Shown one piece after another: positions 11,041 through 18,735 of a stretch of 43,859 nucleotides of DNA. A program made the translations under genes and the position numbers. Numbering within the stretch: the first letter of the stretch is position 1; the number at the start of each line of letters is the position of its first letter. Source of the DNA: CAZLKN01 sp964560135 (GTDB lineage Bacteria > Actinomycetota > JAICYB01); contig CAZLKN010000026.1 of the NCBI GenBank assembly GCA_964560135.1, forward strand, positions 1 through 43,859, in the 5' to 3' direction. Below the pieces are notes generated by a model. It had not been told where the DNA came from. It saw only the letters and a program-made list of their open reading frames with translations, and did not search any database.

Positions 11041-11634
11041 CTAGAGCCGGGCGCGGGCTGCGTCGGCGAACTGGGCGGGCACCTCGTGGATCGTGCACGA
11101 GATGACGACGGCGCCGTCCTGCAGCTCGGCAGAGGGGTCGCAGGGGAAGAGGTCGTCGGGGATGGGCACGCTCAAACCCGGCCGCCCCTCCCGCCCGATC
11201 GTCAGCCGGCGGTCCTCCATGCCCACGGCGACCTCACCGGGAAGCAACTCGAACGCCGCTCCGAGCGCAGCGGCGAGGTCGCCCTCGAGCAGCTCGCCGA
11301 CGATCCTCCCACGGTCGATGTCCTCGATGCGGGCCTCCCGCTGGGCGAGTGCCCCCCGGTCCATCAGCACGCCGTGGAACTCGAAGCGGATGCTGGCGAA
11401 CGTCAGTCGCTGACGGCTGACCTCCTCCAGGGTGACGTCCAGCCGGTTCACCCGGCCCGTCAGGAGCAGCCGCGTCACCATGGGGAACGAACGCACGTCC
11501 GCGTCGACACGGGCGACGTCCGCCGTGCGTTGGGCGGCGCGCTCCTCGATCCTGCTTTCGGCGACACGCGGAGCGACGAGCTCCACGGAGAGCCACAGGC
11601 CCCCGATGACGGCCAGAGCGATGTACTTCTTCAC
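11041..11634 (-). CDS. DUF2993 (LmeA-like) membrane-anchored or secreted protein
   Basis: 197 residues. An N-terminal hydrophobic helix (YIALAVIGGLWLSVELVAP) is an uncleaved anchor or signal peptide. The rest fits DUF2993, the family of mycobacterial LmeA, a cell-envelope lipid-binding protein involved in lipomannan elongation. Family-like features: ESRIEERAAQRTADVARVDA after the anchor, a repeated V-x-R-L-x-x-x-G-x-V-N-R-L-D-V strand pattern, and RLTIGREGRPGLSVPIPDDL near the end. GTG start chosen because AGGAG lies 5 nt upstream and the protein then begins directly with KKYIA. The same frame stays open far upstream, but only as antisense of the tryptophanase gene. Divergent from tnaA; no clear partner gene. 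Confidence 0.75.
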   Translation of the reverse strand: MKKYIALAVIGGLWLSVELVAPRVAESRIEERAAQRTADVARVDADVRSFPMVTRLLLTGRVNRLDVTLEEVSRQRLTFASIRFEFHGVLMDRGALAQREARIEDIDRGRIVGELLEGDLAAALGAAFELLPGEVAVGMEDRRLTIGREGRPGLSVPIPDDLFPCDPSAELQDGAVVISCTIHEVPAQFADAARARL

Positions 11635-11742
11635 GGCTGCTCCTGAGCTGGGGACGGGTCCGGGGGAAGGGTAACGGACCGTCGGGCCCCGCGGGGCGGA
11701 TCTGACGGATCCGCTTCGCCAGGTCTTCGCTAGCGTGCCGGA

Positions 11743-11757
11743 GTACGGGACCCGTAC
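11743..11757. promoter_or_regulatory. Perfect inverted repeat, possible operator for tnaA or the DUF2993 gene
   Basis: GTACGGG-A-CCCGTAC is a perfect 7-1-7 palindrome in the 186-bp gap between the divergent DUF2993 and tryptophanase genes, about 64 bp before the tnaA start. It could bind a regulator. Chance occurrence is possible in high-GC DNA. Confidence 0.3.
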
Positions 11758-11820
11758 ACGCCCGGCACGGTGGTCCGGCGCGAGAGGGTACGCTCCCCGG
11801 GTACGAGCGAGGGAGGGCAG

Positions 11821-13197
11821 ATGCCGTTCGGGTTCCGGACCATCATCGAGCCGTTCCGGATCAAGGCCGTCGAGCCCATCCGGTTCACGACGGCTGCACA
11901 GCGGCAGGTTGCGCTGGAGGCGGCCGGCTACAACCTGTTCGCGCTCCACAGCGAGGACGTGATCATCGATCTGCTCACCGACTCGGGGACCGGAGCGATG
12001 TCCTCCGAGCAGTGGGCGGGGATGATGCGCGGGGACGAGTCCTACGCCGGGTCGCGGTCCTTCTTCCGCTTCGAGGAGACGGTGCGCGAGCTCACCGGCT
12101 TCCGCCATGTGATCCCGACCCACCAGGGCCGGGCCGCCGAACGCATCCTGTTCGCAGCCGTGGCCACCTCGGGCGACGTCGTCCCGAACAACACCCACTT
12201 CGACACCACCCGGGCCAACGTCGAACACACGGGGGCCGCGGCGCTGGACGTGTTGATCCCCGAGGGACGCGAGCCCGCCGCCCTCCATCCGTTCAAGGGC
12301 AACGTGCACCTGGGCCAACTGGAGGAGGTGCTGCGCACCGAGCGCGTGCCGCTGGTCATGGTGACGGTCACCAACAACTCGGGTGGAGGCCAACCGGTGT
12401 CGCTGGAGAACCTGCACGCCGTACGTGCGCTGTGCGACCGTTTCCGGGTTCCGTTGTTCCTCGACGCCTGCCGGTTCGCAGAGAACGCATGGTTCGTCAA
12501 GCAGCGCGAGGACGGGATGGCCGACCGGAGCCCCCGTGAGATCGCGATGGAGATGTTCCGGCTCGCCGACGGAGCGACCTTCAGCGCGAAGAAGGACGGC
12601 CTGGCGAACATCGGCGGGTTCCTCGCCGTGAACGACGACGACCTCGCAGCCCGCTGCCGTGCCGACCTCATCCTCACAGAAGGGTTCCCCACCTATGGGG
12701 GCCTCGCCGGCTACGACATGGAGGCCATCGCCGTGGGCCTGAAGGAGGTGCTCGACGAGGACTACCTCCACTATCGGGTGCGCTCGATCGAGTACCTGTG
12801 GGAGAAGATCGACGCGGCGGGTGTTCCGACGGTGAAGCCTCCGGGGGGTCACGCCGTGTACGTGGACGCCAAAGCGCTCCTGGGACACGTCCCGCCACAG
12901 CGCTATCCGGGCCAGTCCCTCGCGGTCGAGCTGTACCGCGCCGGCGGGATCCGGGCGGTGGAGATCGGGAGCGTGATGTTCGGCAAACCCCGCCCGGACG
13001 GGGGCGAGGACCCGGCCCCCATGGAGCTCGTCCGGCTCACGATCCCACGTCGCGTCTACACCCAGTCGCATATCGACTACGTTGCGGAGGTGATCTGCGA
13101 GGTCGCGGGCCGGGCCGGGACGCTTCCCGGCTACAAGATCGTGTGGCAGCCGCAGATGCTGCGGCACTTCACGGCGCGGTTCGAGCCGACGACGTAG
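11821..13197 (+). CDS. tnaA: Tryptophanase (L-tryptophan indole-lyase)
   Basis: PLP enzyme that splits L-tryptophan into indole, pyruvate and ammonia. 458 residues (E. coli TnaA 471). Seen: LLTDSGTGAM, MMRGDESYAGSRS, THQGRAAE, the PLP lysine in SAKKDG (Lys258), EGFPTYGGLAG, GGHAVYVDA and RLTIPRRVYTQ. Three positions that separate tryptophanase from tyrosine phenol-lyase are of the tryptophanase type: Asp128 in HFDTTR (Thr in the phenol-lyase), Ile382 in AVEIGS (Arg381 in the phenol-lyase), and His449 in LRHFTAR (Phe in the phenol-lyase). Start ATG with GGGAGGG just upstream. No tnaC-like leader or TnaB-type permease is adjacent, so control differs from that of enterobacteria. Indole-lyase specificity is likely but not proven. 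Confidence 0.85.
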   Translation: MPFGFRTIIEPFRIKAVEPIRFTTAAQRQVALEAAGYNLFALHSEDVIIDLLTDSGTGAMSSEQWAGMMRGDESYAGSRSFFRFEETVRELTGFRHVIPTHQGRAAERILFAAVATSGDVVPNNTHFDTTRANVEHTGAAALDVLIPEGREPAALHPFKGNVHLGQLEEVLRTERVPLVMVTVTNNSGGGQPVSLENLHAVRALCDRFRVPLFLDACRFAENAWFVKQREDGMADRSPREIAMEMFRLADGATFSAKKDGLANIGGFLAVNDDDLAARCRADLILTEGFPTYGGLAGYDMEAIAVGLKEVLDEDYLHYRVRSIEYLWEKIDAAGVPTVKPPGGHAVYVDAKALLGHVPPQRYPGQSLAVELYRAGGIRAVEIGSVMFGKPRPDGGEDPAPMELVRLTIPRRVYTQSHIDYVAEVICEVAGRAGTLPGYKIVWQPQMLRHFTARFEPTT

Positions 13198-13214
13198 AGG
13201 AGTGTTCTCGCGGG

Positions 13215-13243
13215 ATGACGCACCGGCCCGTCGCGCGTACCAT
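13215..13243 (+). promoter_or_regulatory. Candidate promoter giving a leaderless arsC mRNA
   Basis: ATGACG (13215-13220) and TACCAT (13238-13243) are 17 bp apart, and TACCAT ends 7 nt before the ATG at 13251. There is no ribosome binding site in the gap. This also supports 13251 as the start. Confidence 0.45.
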
Positions 13244-13250
13244 CGCGTCC

Positions 13251-13601
13251 ATGGACGACGTCACGATCTGGCACAACACCTCCTGCAGCAAGTCACGGGG
13301 CGCCCTGGACCTGCTGCGCGAGCGCGGCATCGAACCCACGGTGTTCGACTACGTGGCCCGGCCCCCGAGCGAGGCAGAGCTGCGTGAGATGCTCACTCGG
13401 CTCGGCCTCGGCCCCCGCGACCTGGTCCGCAAAGGCGAGGAGGCCTACGCACGCCTCGGTTTGGATGATCCAGGGCTCAGCGACGACGAGCTGATCGCGG
13501 CCATGGTCGCGGAGCCGATCCTCATCGAGCGCCCGATCGTGCTGGTGGGGGACCGCGCGGTTGTGGGCCGCCCACCCGAGCGCGTGCTCGACCTCCTGTA
13601 G
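13251..13601 (+). CDS. arsC: Arsenate reductase, glutaredoxin-coupled ArsC family
   Basis: 116-residue thioredoxin-fold protein. Reduces arsenate to arsenite in the E. coli type; some relatives (YffB, Spx-like) have other roles. Seen: WHNTSCSKSR with catalytic Cys12, and the three arginines that hold arsenate in E. coli ArsC are all present in matching contexts (DLVRKGEEAY, LIERPIVL, VGRPPERVLDLL). E. coli ArsC is about 140 residues, so the C terminus is short. Start ATG 13251 chosen by alignment with the family and by the promoter 7 nt upstream; an in-frame ATG at 13215 would add 12 residues. No arsR, arsB or acr3 gene is next to it, so a role in arsenic resistance is not supported by context. 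Confidence 0.82.
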   Translation: MDDVTIWHNTSCSKSRGALDLLRERGIEPTVFDYVARPPSEAELREMLTRLGLGPRDLVRKGEEAYARLGLDDPGLSDDELIAAMVAEPILIERPIVLVGDRAVVGRPPERVLDLL

Positions 13602-13643
13602 CGCGACCGGCGCCGGGAGGCTGCGGATGGGACACTGGAGGCT

Positions 13644-14066
13644 GTGAGCGAGGGGACATCCACCGAACCCGGACCGCTGGAGAAGCGCGTCCTTCAAGCC
13701 GCCCGGCGTATCGCCGGGGTGGTCGAGCACCCGTCCCAGTTCTCGCCGCTGCCCGCCTTGTGGGTGGACGGCCGGGAGGTCGCCCATGTCCCGTCAGGCC
13801 ACGTGGATGTGCGGCTCACCCACGACGTGATCCGCGAACGCCGCTCGTCGTTGCGTGAGGATCCGCGCGTGCTCCAGATCCGCCGGGACTGGGTGCTCAT
13901 CCGGCTGCAGCATCCCGAGGATGTCGCGTTCGTCGTCGAGCTCCTGAAGCGGGCGGTGGTCGCCAACCGCCGGCGGCCGGGGGAGCGTCCGAAACCGCCG
14001 CCGCCCGAAACCGTCCGCCGGACGCGCCCCCTGCACGGCTCGACCACCGACGATCTCGAGCGCTGA
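13644..14066 (+). CDS. DUF5519 (luciferase-family)-like small protein
   Basis: 140 residues with a core of about 90: HPSQFSPLPALWVDGREVAH, V-P-S-G-H-V-D-V-R-L, then RVLQIRRDWVLIRLQHPEDV and FVVELLKRAV. This pattern (own-name signature, a G-H-V-D-V/I strand, a W-V-x-x-R/L strand, then a helix with LL) resembles DUF5519, a family of small cytoplasmic proteins of unknown function often labelled luciferase family. The C-terminal 40 residues are basic and Pro-rich and probably disordered. GTG start with GGAGG very close (2 nt), so the start is uncertain. It may be co-transcribed with arsC (42 bp gap). Ends 7 bp from the convergent HelD gene. Confidence 0.55.
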   Translation: MSEGTSTEPGPLEKRVLQAARRIAGVVEHPSQFSPLPALWVDGREVAHVPSGHVDVRLTHDVIRERRSSLREDPRVLQIRRDWVLIRLQHPEDVAFVVELLKRAVVANRRRPGERPKPPPPETVRRTRPLHGSTTDDLER

Positions 14067-14073
14067 CCGCCTG

Positions 14074-16149
14074 CTACCGCAGGCCCGGAGGCAGGTCCTC
14101 GGCGTGGACGATCGTGAGGCGCTTGGTCGTCCGCGTCAGCGCCACGTAGAGCGCGTGCGCTCCCTGCGGGGCCTCGCGGACGATCCGGGCGGGTTCCACC
14201 ACGACCACGACGTCGAACTCGAGGCCCTTCACGACGTCCACCGGCATGACGGTCACCGCGGCGTCGAGGTCGGCGAGTGCCTCGTCGGTGGGGACGCCGC
14301 GCTCCCGGAGCGCCGTCGCGGCTTCGTCGGCCATCGAGGCCGGGACGATCACCGCCACCGTGCCTTCCGCGGCCCGGTCCCTGTGGGCGAGAGCGGCGTC
14401 CGCCGACGCCGGGACAAGCTCCCCAGCCCCCACCCGCCGGAACGCCGCGTCCTCGCCGGCCTCGCGGACGGAGGTCGGCGGGACCATGCCGGGCGCCGCC
14501 GTCGCCAGGACCTTCGCAGCGAGATCCATCACCTCGCGGGGGGTCCGGTAGTTCACGGTGAGCTCGACCGTGCGCGGCGGGTGGTCCTCCGGCAGGTAGG
14601 CGAGGACGTCTCCCCAGCTCTTCGGGGACCAGGGACCCGTCCCCTGGGCGATGTCGCCGACGACGGTCATCGATCCGGAGCGTGAGCGGCGCGCCAGCAT
14701 CCGCAGCGCCATGGGGGACAGGTCCTGCGCTTCGTCCACGACGATGTGACCGTAGAGCGGGATCTCGTCGGCGGGCACTCCCCGGCGCCGCCGGGGGCCG
14801 AGATGCACGAGAGCCTCGTCCACCAGTGGCGCGTCGGCCGAGGTCCAGGAAGCGTCGGCGGGATCGTCGCTCCAGGCACGGTGCAGGAGGCGGCACTCGT
14901 CGGCGGAGAGGATCCCGCGTCCGGCCGAGCGCAGCAGCGGCATCGCTCCCAGCAGGTCGTGGACGAGTTCCGGCGCAGTCAGGCGCGGCCACATGCGGGT
15001 GTAGGCGAGCTGGATCGCCGGGTCCTCGTTGAGTTCGAGCAGGAACTCCTGCTTGCTGCGGTCCACCCGTGCCGGGTGGCGGAAGGCCTTCTCGAATTGG
15101 CTGTAGAGCCGGTTCACGACGAGACGCTGCACGTGGACGCGAGCGTCGTTGTGGGGGAGTCCGCGGCGCTTCGCCGATCCGATGATCTGCGCGGACGCCT
15201 CGGCGGTCAGGGTGATGTCGTGTTCGCCGATCCGGACGGTGACCTCCTCGCGCAGGGGCCGTTGCCGGTCCTGGACGGCGCGGCGGATCACCCGCGCCAT
15301 CCGCGGGTCGCCCTTGAGCCTGGCCACCTCGGGCTCCTCTGTGGCGCGGACCCGGAGCCCCTCCACGAGTCCGTCGATCGTGGACAGGGCGACGCCGCTC
15401 TCCCCGAGCGCGGGGAGGACGTGGTCGATGTAGCGCAGGAAGAGCTGGTTGGGACCGACCACCAGGACGCCGTCGCGTTCGAGACGGTAGCGGTGCGTGA
15501 ACAGGAGGTAGGCGGCGCGGTGCAGCGCGACGGCGGTCTTTCCCGTTCCGGGCCCCCCTTGGACGACGAGGATCCCGGGCAGGGGGGCCCGGATGATCTC
15601 GTCCTGCTCGCGCTGGATCGTGGAGACGATGTCGCGCATCCTGCCGGTCCGGGCGCGCTCCAGGGCTGCGATCAGCGCGCCCTCGCCGGCGATGCCGATG
15701 GCGCCCTCGCCCCCGAAGGTCTCGTCCTCGACCCGTGTGAGGTGCTGGCTCTCGCAGATCAGGTGGCGGCGGCGGTGCAGGCCCATCGGGTGGAGTCCGG
15801 TTGCGCGGTAGAAGGGCTCGGCCGCCGGGGCCCGCCAGTCGATCACCAGCGGCTCGCGCTCGGGACCGGATACCGCGAGCCGGCCCACGTAGTAGGTCTC
15901 CCCGTCGAGGTGGTCGGTGCGGCCGAAGACCAGCGACTCGCGTCCGAGCTCGAGGCGTTCGAGGCGGTGGAGGCTGGTCCGGATGAACACGTCGCGCTCG
16001 TAGCGTGCGGCGTGCGTGCCCCCGCGATCGTGGGACAGGGCATCGTCGCGGAGCCGCTCGGCACGCCGGCGCATCTCCTCGAGGGCTTCGTAGGCCCGGT
16101 CGATGTACGCCTGCTCGGCGGCCAGCTCCGGGTGGTGCTCGGAGGTCAT
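14074..16149 (-). CDS. HelD-like superfamily 1 helicase, copy 2
   Basis: 691 residues, same family as the first gene of the window. Seen: N-terminal helix ELAAEQAYIDRAYEALEEM, Walker A GGPGTGKT near residue 203, RTGRMRDIVSTIQREQDEII before it, Walker B VDEAQDLSPMALRML near residue 470, GSMTVVGDIAQGTGPWSPKS, NYRTPREVMDLAAK, and C-terminal KGLEFDVVVVVEP and LYVALTRTTKRL. The canonical DEAQD is kept here, unlike copy 1. HelD removes stalled RNA polymerase; some actinobacterial homologues displace rifampicin. A TACCGT element lies 6 nt before the ATG and there is no ribosome binding site, so the mRNA may be leaderless. The RIO-kinase gene is upstream on the same strand with a 54-bp gap. Confidence 0.9.
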   Translation of the reverse strand: MTSEHHPELAAEQAYIDRAYEALEEMRRRAERLRDDALSHDRGGTHAARYERDVFIRTSLHRLERLELGRESLVFGRTDHLDGETYYVGRLAVSGPEREPLVIDWRAPAAEPFYRATGLHPMGLHRRRHLICESQHLTRVEDETFGGEGAIGIAGEGALIAALERARTGRMRDIVSTIQREQDEIIRAPLPGILVVQGGPGTGKTAVALHRAAYLLFTHRYRLERDGVLVVGPNQLFLRYIDHVLPALGESGVALSTIDGLVEGLRVRATEEPEVARLKGDPRMARVIRRAVQDRQRPLREEVTVRIGEHDITLTAEASAQIIGSAKRRGLPHNDARVHVQRLVVNRLYSQFEKAFRHPARVDRSKQEFLLELNEDPAIQLAYTRMWPRLTAPELVHDLLGAMPLLRSAGRGILSADECRLLHRAWSDDPADASWTSADAPLVDEALVHLGPRRRRGVPADEIPLYGHIVVDEAQDLSPMALRMLARRSRSGSMTVVGDIAQGTGPWSPKSWGDVLAYLPEDHPPRTVELTVNYRTPREVMDLAAKVLATAAPGMVPPTSVREAGEDAAFRRVGAGELVPASADAALAHRDRAAEGTVAVIVPASMADEAATALRERGVPTDEALADLDAAVTVMPVDVVKGLEFDVVVVVEPARIVREAPQGAHALYVALTRTTKRLTIVHAEDLPPGLR

Positions 16150-16155
16150 CCCTGT

Positions 16156-16161
16156 ACGGTA
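16156..16161 (-). promoter_or_regulatory. Candidate -10 element (TACCGT) for HelD copy 2
   Basis: TACCGT on the minus strand ends 6 nt before the ATG at 16149, with no ribosome binding site between. No good -35 box seen. Confidence 0.35.
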
Positions 16162-16203
16162 ATCGGCTTCGCTCCCGGAAGGGGGCGACCCGGCCGGCCC
16201 TGA

Positions 16204-17100
16204 TCATGACCGCCACTGCAGCGGGGAGGTCCGGAGGACGTCTTCGAACAGCACCCCGGGGTCCGGGTCGAGTCCGCAGCGACGGAAGTACGCGCAGACG
16301 TTGTCGAGGTCCCGGCGAAGGAAGTCGATCCCGAAGGGGTGCGTGAGGTCCACCACCTGCGGGAAGTCGATGATCCATGTGCGGTCCTCCCACCAGAGGA
16401 TGTTGTAGGCGGACAGGTCCGCGTGGACGAGGTAGCCGTCCAGGAGCCTGCGGACGTCCTCGACGATCTGCTCGAAGGCGGCCTCGGCTTCCCCGGCCGT
16501 GAGGCGGACGTCCACCAGCCTGGGGGCCGGGCCGTCGTCGTCGCCGACGTACTCCATGACCACCCCGTCGTCCAGCGCCTCCACGGGATAGGGGACGGTG
16601 AGACCGAGCTCCCAGGCCGTCCGCATGAGCGGGAATTCGCGGTAGGCCCAGGCGTACTCGAGGATCTCCCGTCCGAAGCGGGTGCGCTTGGCTACGGCGC
16701 GGTCCACGCGCTCGTCCCCGAGGCCCTGTCCCTGACGGTAGGTCTCCTCGCGGCGGAAGGCCCGCATGGCCCGTGGCCGGTAACGCTTGCAGGCGAGCAG
16801 GCAGGAGCGCTCCCCCGAGGTTCGCCGGACGAGCACCACCGCGGCCTCCTTGCCGCTGCGTACCTCTCCGAGTTCCTCGTCGTGGTAGTGGCTCCGGATC
16901 ACCCAGTCGGGTTCCCGGCGCGCATACTGCCAGAGGTCCGGGTCGTCGATCCGGACCTCGGTGGTATCCGGCCCCTCGGGGGCCTGCTGCCAGTCCTCAC
17001 CGAGGTCGGGCCGCAGCTTGCGGACCGTCTCGGCGGGAACACCGAACTCTTCCTCTTCGGTCCAGGCGTGGCCGGACCGCGCGTCGTCTCGCGATGGCAT
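16204..17100 (-). CDS. RIO-type serine/threonine protein kinase
   Basis: 298 residues. RIO kinases are atypical kinases, best known in archaeal and eukaryotic ribosome maturation; bacterial members are poorly studied. Seen: an acidic N-terminal part (WTEEEEFGVP), a nucleotide-loop-like segment GKEAAVVLVRR with conserved Lys, LACKRYRP, the catalytic loop VHADLSAYNILWW (RIO signature H-x-D-L-S-x-Y-N, near residues 224-236) and the metal-binding DFPQVVD in place of DFG. The usual DLSEYN is DLSAYN. Start ATG with GAGGAG 7 nt upstream. A 14-codon open frame with a near-perfect ribosome binding site lies 59 bp upstream on the same strand and may act as a leader. HelD copy 2 follows after 54 bp. Confidence 0.88.
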   Translation of the reverse strand: MPSRDDARSGHAWTEEEEFGVPAETVRKLRPDLGEDWQQAPEGPDTTEVRIDDPDLWQYARREPDWVIRSHYHDEELGEVRSGKEAAVVLVRRTSGERSCLLACKRYRPRAMRAFRREETYRQGQGLGDERVDRAVAKRTRFGREILEYAWAYREFPLMRTAWELGLTVPYPVEALDDGVVMEYVGDDDGPAPRLVDVRLTAGEAEAAFEQIVEDVRRLLDGYLVHADLSAYNILWWEDRTWIIDFPQVVDLTHPFGIDFLRRDLDNVCAYFRRCGLDPDPGVLFEDVLRTSPLQWRS

Positions 17101-17158
17101 ACCGAACTCCTCATCGAGTGGATGGATGGAAGACGGTCGCCCGCGCGGCGCGCGCTGG

Positions 17159-17203
17159 TCAGGCGAGCGGGGCGCGGGCGAGCGTCGCGACAACTCCGGC
17201 CAT
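17159..17203 (-). CDS. Possible leader peptide (14 residues) before the RIO kinase gene
   Basis: Reads MAGVVATLARAPLA then TGA. It is preceded by AAGGAGGTGA (17211-17219 region), an almost perfect complement of the 16S rRNA 3' end, with GGAGG 9 nt before the ATG: the strongest ribosome binding site in the window in front of an otherwise very short frame. It ends 58 bp before the RIO-kinase start. The segment between (CG-rich, with CCGCGCGG and GCGCGC palindromes) could fold. Translation of such a leader could control the kinase gene. No run of one amino acid points to classic attenuation. Could be chance; the rest of the 295-bp gap 17101-17395 shows no other gene. Confidence 0.35.
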   Translation of the reverse strand: MAGVVATLARAPLA

Positions 17204-17395
17204 GGACACTCACCTCCTTCGCGCTCCCGTGGCCCCCGGAGTGGGAACCGCTGAGCATCATGACCGAATCCGCGGATCCGCGCAAGGGTCGACGGCTGTG
17301 CCGGGATCGTCACGGACTGACCGGTTCCTCCCGTCAAGTGACCCCGCCCTCCCGCCGAAGGGGGTAGGAGATCTTCCCTCAAGGGAGTGAGTGGT

Positions 17396-18655
17396 ATGGG
17401 CGTCGACACGTGTGGAGGGCGCCTCCTGCGCAGATGTGCGGCGTCGATGGCGGCGGGGGTCCTCGTGGCCGGCGCTCTGCTCGTACCCGTCGGTGCGCTG
17501 TCCTCCCCGGCTGCGGTGGAGATCGTCCCGGCGTCGCCCAGGGGGGTCGGTGGGTGCATCCCGTTCGGCACGAACACGCGGTTCGGGTTCAGCGGTTTCG
17601 TGTATCGGGACATCCCGGCGTTCTCGCTGCGGCCCGGCGACGTGATCGCGTTCGACCTCGGCGGCCTCAACGATGTGGACGTCCGCCGCGACATCTACCT
17701 CGCTCCCACGAACGTGGACCCGGTCGACGGCACCCGCGGCGTCCGGGCGCTCGGCTGGACCCGCGTCGCTTCAGATGACCAGGTGCCCGACGAGCCACGC
17801 GGGAACACGGTGGTCGGCGACTACGAGCTCCGTTACCGGAGTGAGACCGACTTCACCTTCGGCGGTGGGGGACTCGCGGTCGGGTTCGGGGCGGCGCCGC
17901 CGGGGACCTACCGGGACCCGTTCTGCCGACAGGTGCTCGTCCACACCAACGCGGGTGATCCCAGCGGACGGTTCTTCGCGCGCTTCTGGAACCAGGGCGA
18001 TCAGCCCCTGGGGGACCTCGACTCCGGAAGCTGGGCCACGGACATGATCGGCGGCATGATCGTGTATCCGAGCGGTGGGGACACCACGCCGCCGGCGAGC
18101 GCCGCGACCGTGACACCCGGCCCCGGTGCCGACGGCTGGTACGAGCCGCCGGTCACCGTGGTGCTCCACGCCACCGACGACGAGGGAGTCGCGGAGGTCC
18201 GGTGGCAGGTGGACGACGCCTCGGAGAAGGTCGTCGCGGGCGATCGCGCGGAGGTGGTCCTCACCGAGGCGGGCCCGAGAACGCTGCGGTTCCACGCCGT
18301 CGACGTCAACGGGAACGTCGAGGCACCGCAGCTCCTGGAGGTGCGGGTGCTGCGTGTGGTCACGGTCGAGGTGCTGCCGGGCCTCAACGCCCGCAGCGGT
18401 GGCGTTGCCCCGGTCGCGGTCGTTTCCGGGCCCGGGTTCGACGCCGCCGGGGTGGATCCCGCCACGCTGACCGTCGGAGCGACGGGCTGGGAGACGGCTT
18501 TCCAACGGTGTGCGTCGGGGGCGGGCCTGCTCTGCCAGGTGCGGGTGTCGCAGCTCGGGCTCACTCCGGACACGATGCACGTCGTGGTTCGTGGGGGACC
18601 GCCTGAGGGCCGGTTCGTGGGTTCCGACGCCGTCAGGCTCGTGGGCCGCCGGTAG
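17396..18655 (+). CDS. Secreted protein with C-terminal Ig-like (OmpL47/chitobiase-C-like) domain
   Basis: 419 residues. Signal peptide (MAAGVLVAGALLVPVGALSS region) then a domain of about 200 residues starting GCIPFGTNTRFGFSGFVYRD that I do not recognise. Next is a DTTPPAS linker and an Ig-like domain (about 230-320: WYEPPVTVVLHATDDEGVAE, then LRFHAVDVNGNVE), the pattern of bacterial Ig-like/OmpL47-type modules found in cell-surface proteins. A last segment of about 100 residues (VTVEVLPGLNARSGGVAPVA) repeats a form seen in extracellular proteins that have integrin-like or cohesin-like folds. ATG 17396 is preferred to GTG 17387, because GGGAG lies 8 nt before it. The next gene, also secreted, is on the same strand. 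Confidence 0.7.
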   Translation: MGVDTCGGRLLRRCAASMAAGVLVAGALLVPVGALSSPAAVEIVPASPRGVGGCIPFGTNTRFGFSGFVYRDIPAFSLRPGDVIAFDLGGLNDVDVRRDIYLAPTNVDPVDGTRGVRALGWTRVASDDQVPDEPRGNTVVGDYELRYRSETDFTFGGGGLAVGFGAAPPGTYRDPFCRQVLVHTNAGDPSGRFFARFWNQGDQPLGDLDSGSWATDMIGGMIVYPSGGDTTPPASAATVTPGPGADGWYEPPVTVVLHATDDEGVAEVRWQVDDASEKVVAGDRAEVVLTEAGPRTLRFHAVDVNGNVEAPQLLEVRVLRVVTVEVLPGLNARSGGVAPVAVVSGPGFDAAGVDPATLTVGATGWETAFQRCASGAGLLCQVRVSQLGLTPDTMHVVVRGGPPEGRFVGSDAVRLVGRR

Positions 18656-18695
18656 CAGGAGGACCCACGGCCGGCGTCGAACCCCTACCCGTGAC

Positions 18696-18714
18696 GGGCC
18701 CCGTCGGAGGGCCC
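18696..18714 (+). terminator. Short GC hairpin between two secreted-protein genes
   Basis: GGGCCC-N7-GGGCCC could form a 6-bp stem 40 bp after the preceding stop and 22 bp before the next ATG. Weak terminator or processing hairpin; each arm is itself palindromic, so folding is ambiguous. Confidence 0.25.
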
Positions 18715-18735
18715 CGACCGTTGGGAGTTCCACCC

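Noticed and set aside
11041..13167. 708-residue minus-strand ORF
   Set aside because: Only its last 197 residues (DUF2993) are real; the rest is antisense to tnaA with poor composition, and a good GTG start with ribosome binding site exists at 11634.
11821..13197. Tyrosine phenol-lyase instead of tryptophanase
   Set aside because: The three specificity positions I know (Thr124, Arg381, Phe448 in the phenol-lyase) are Asp, Ile and His here.
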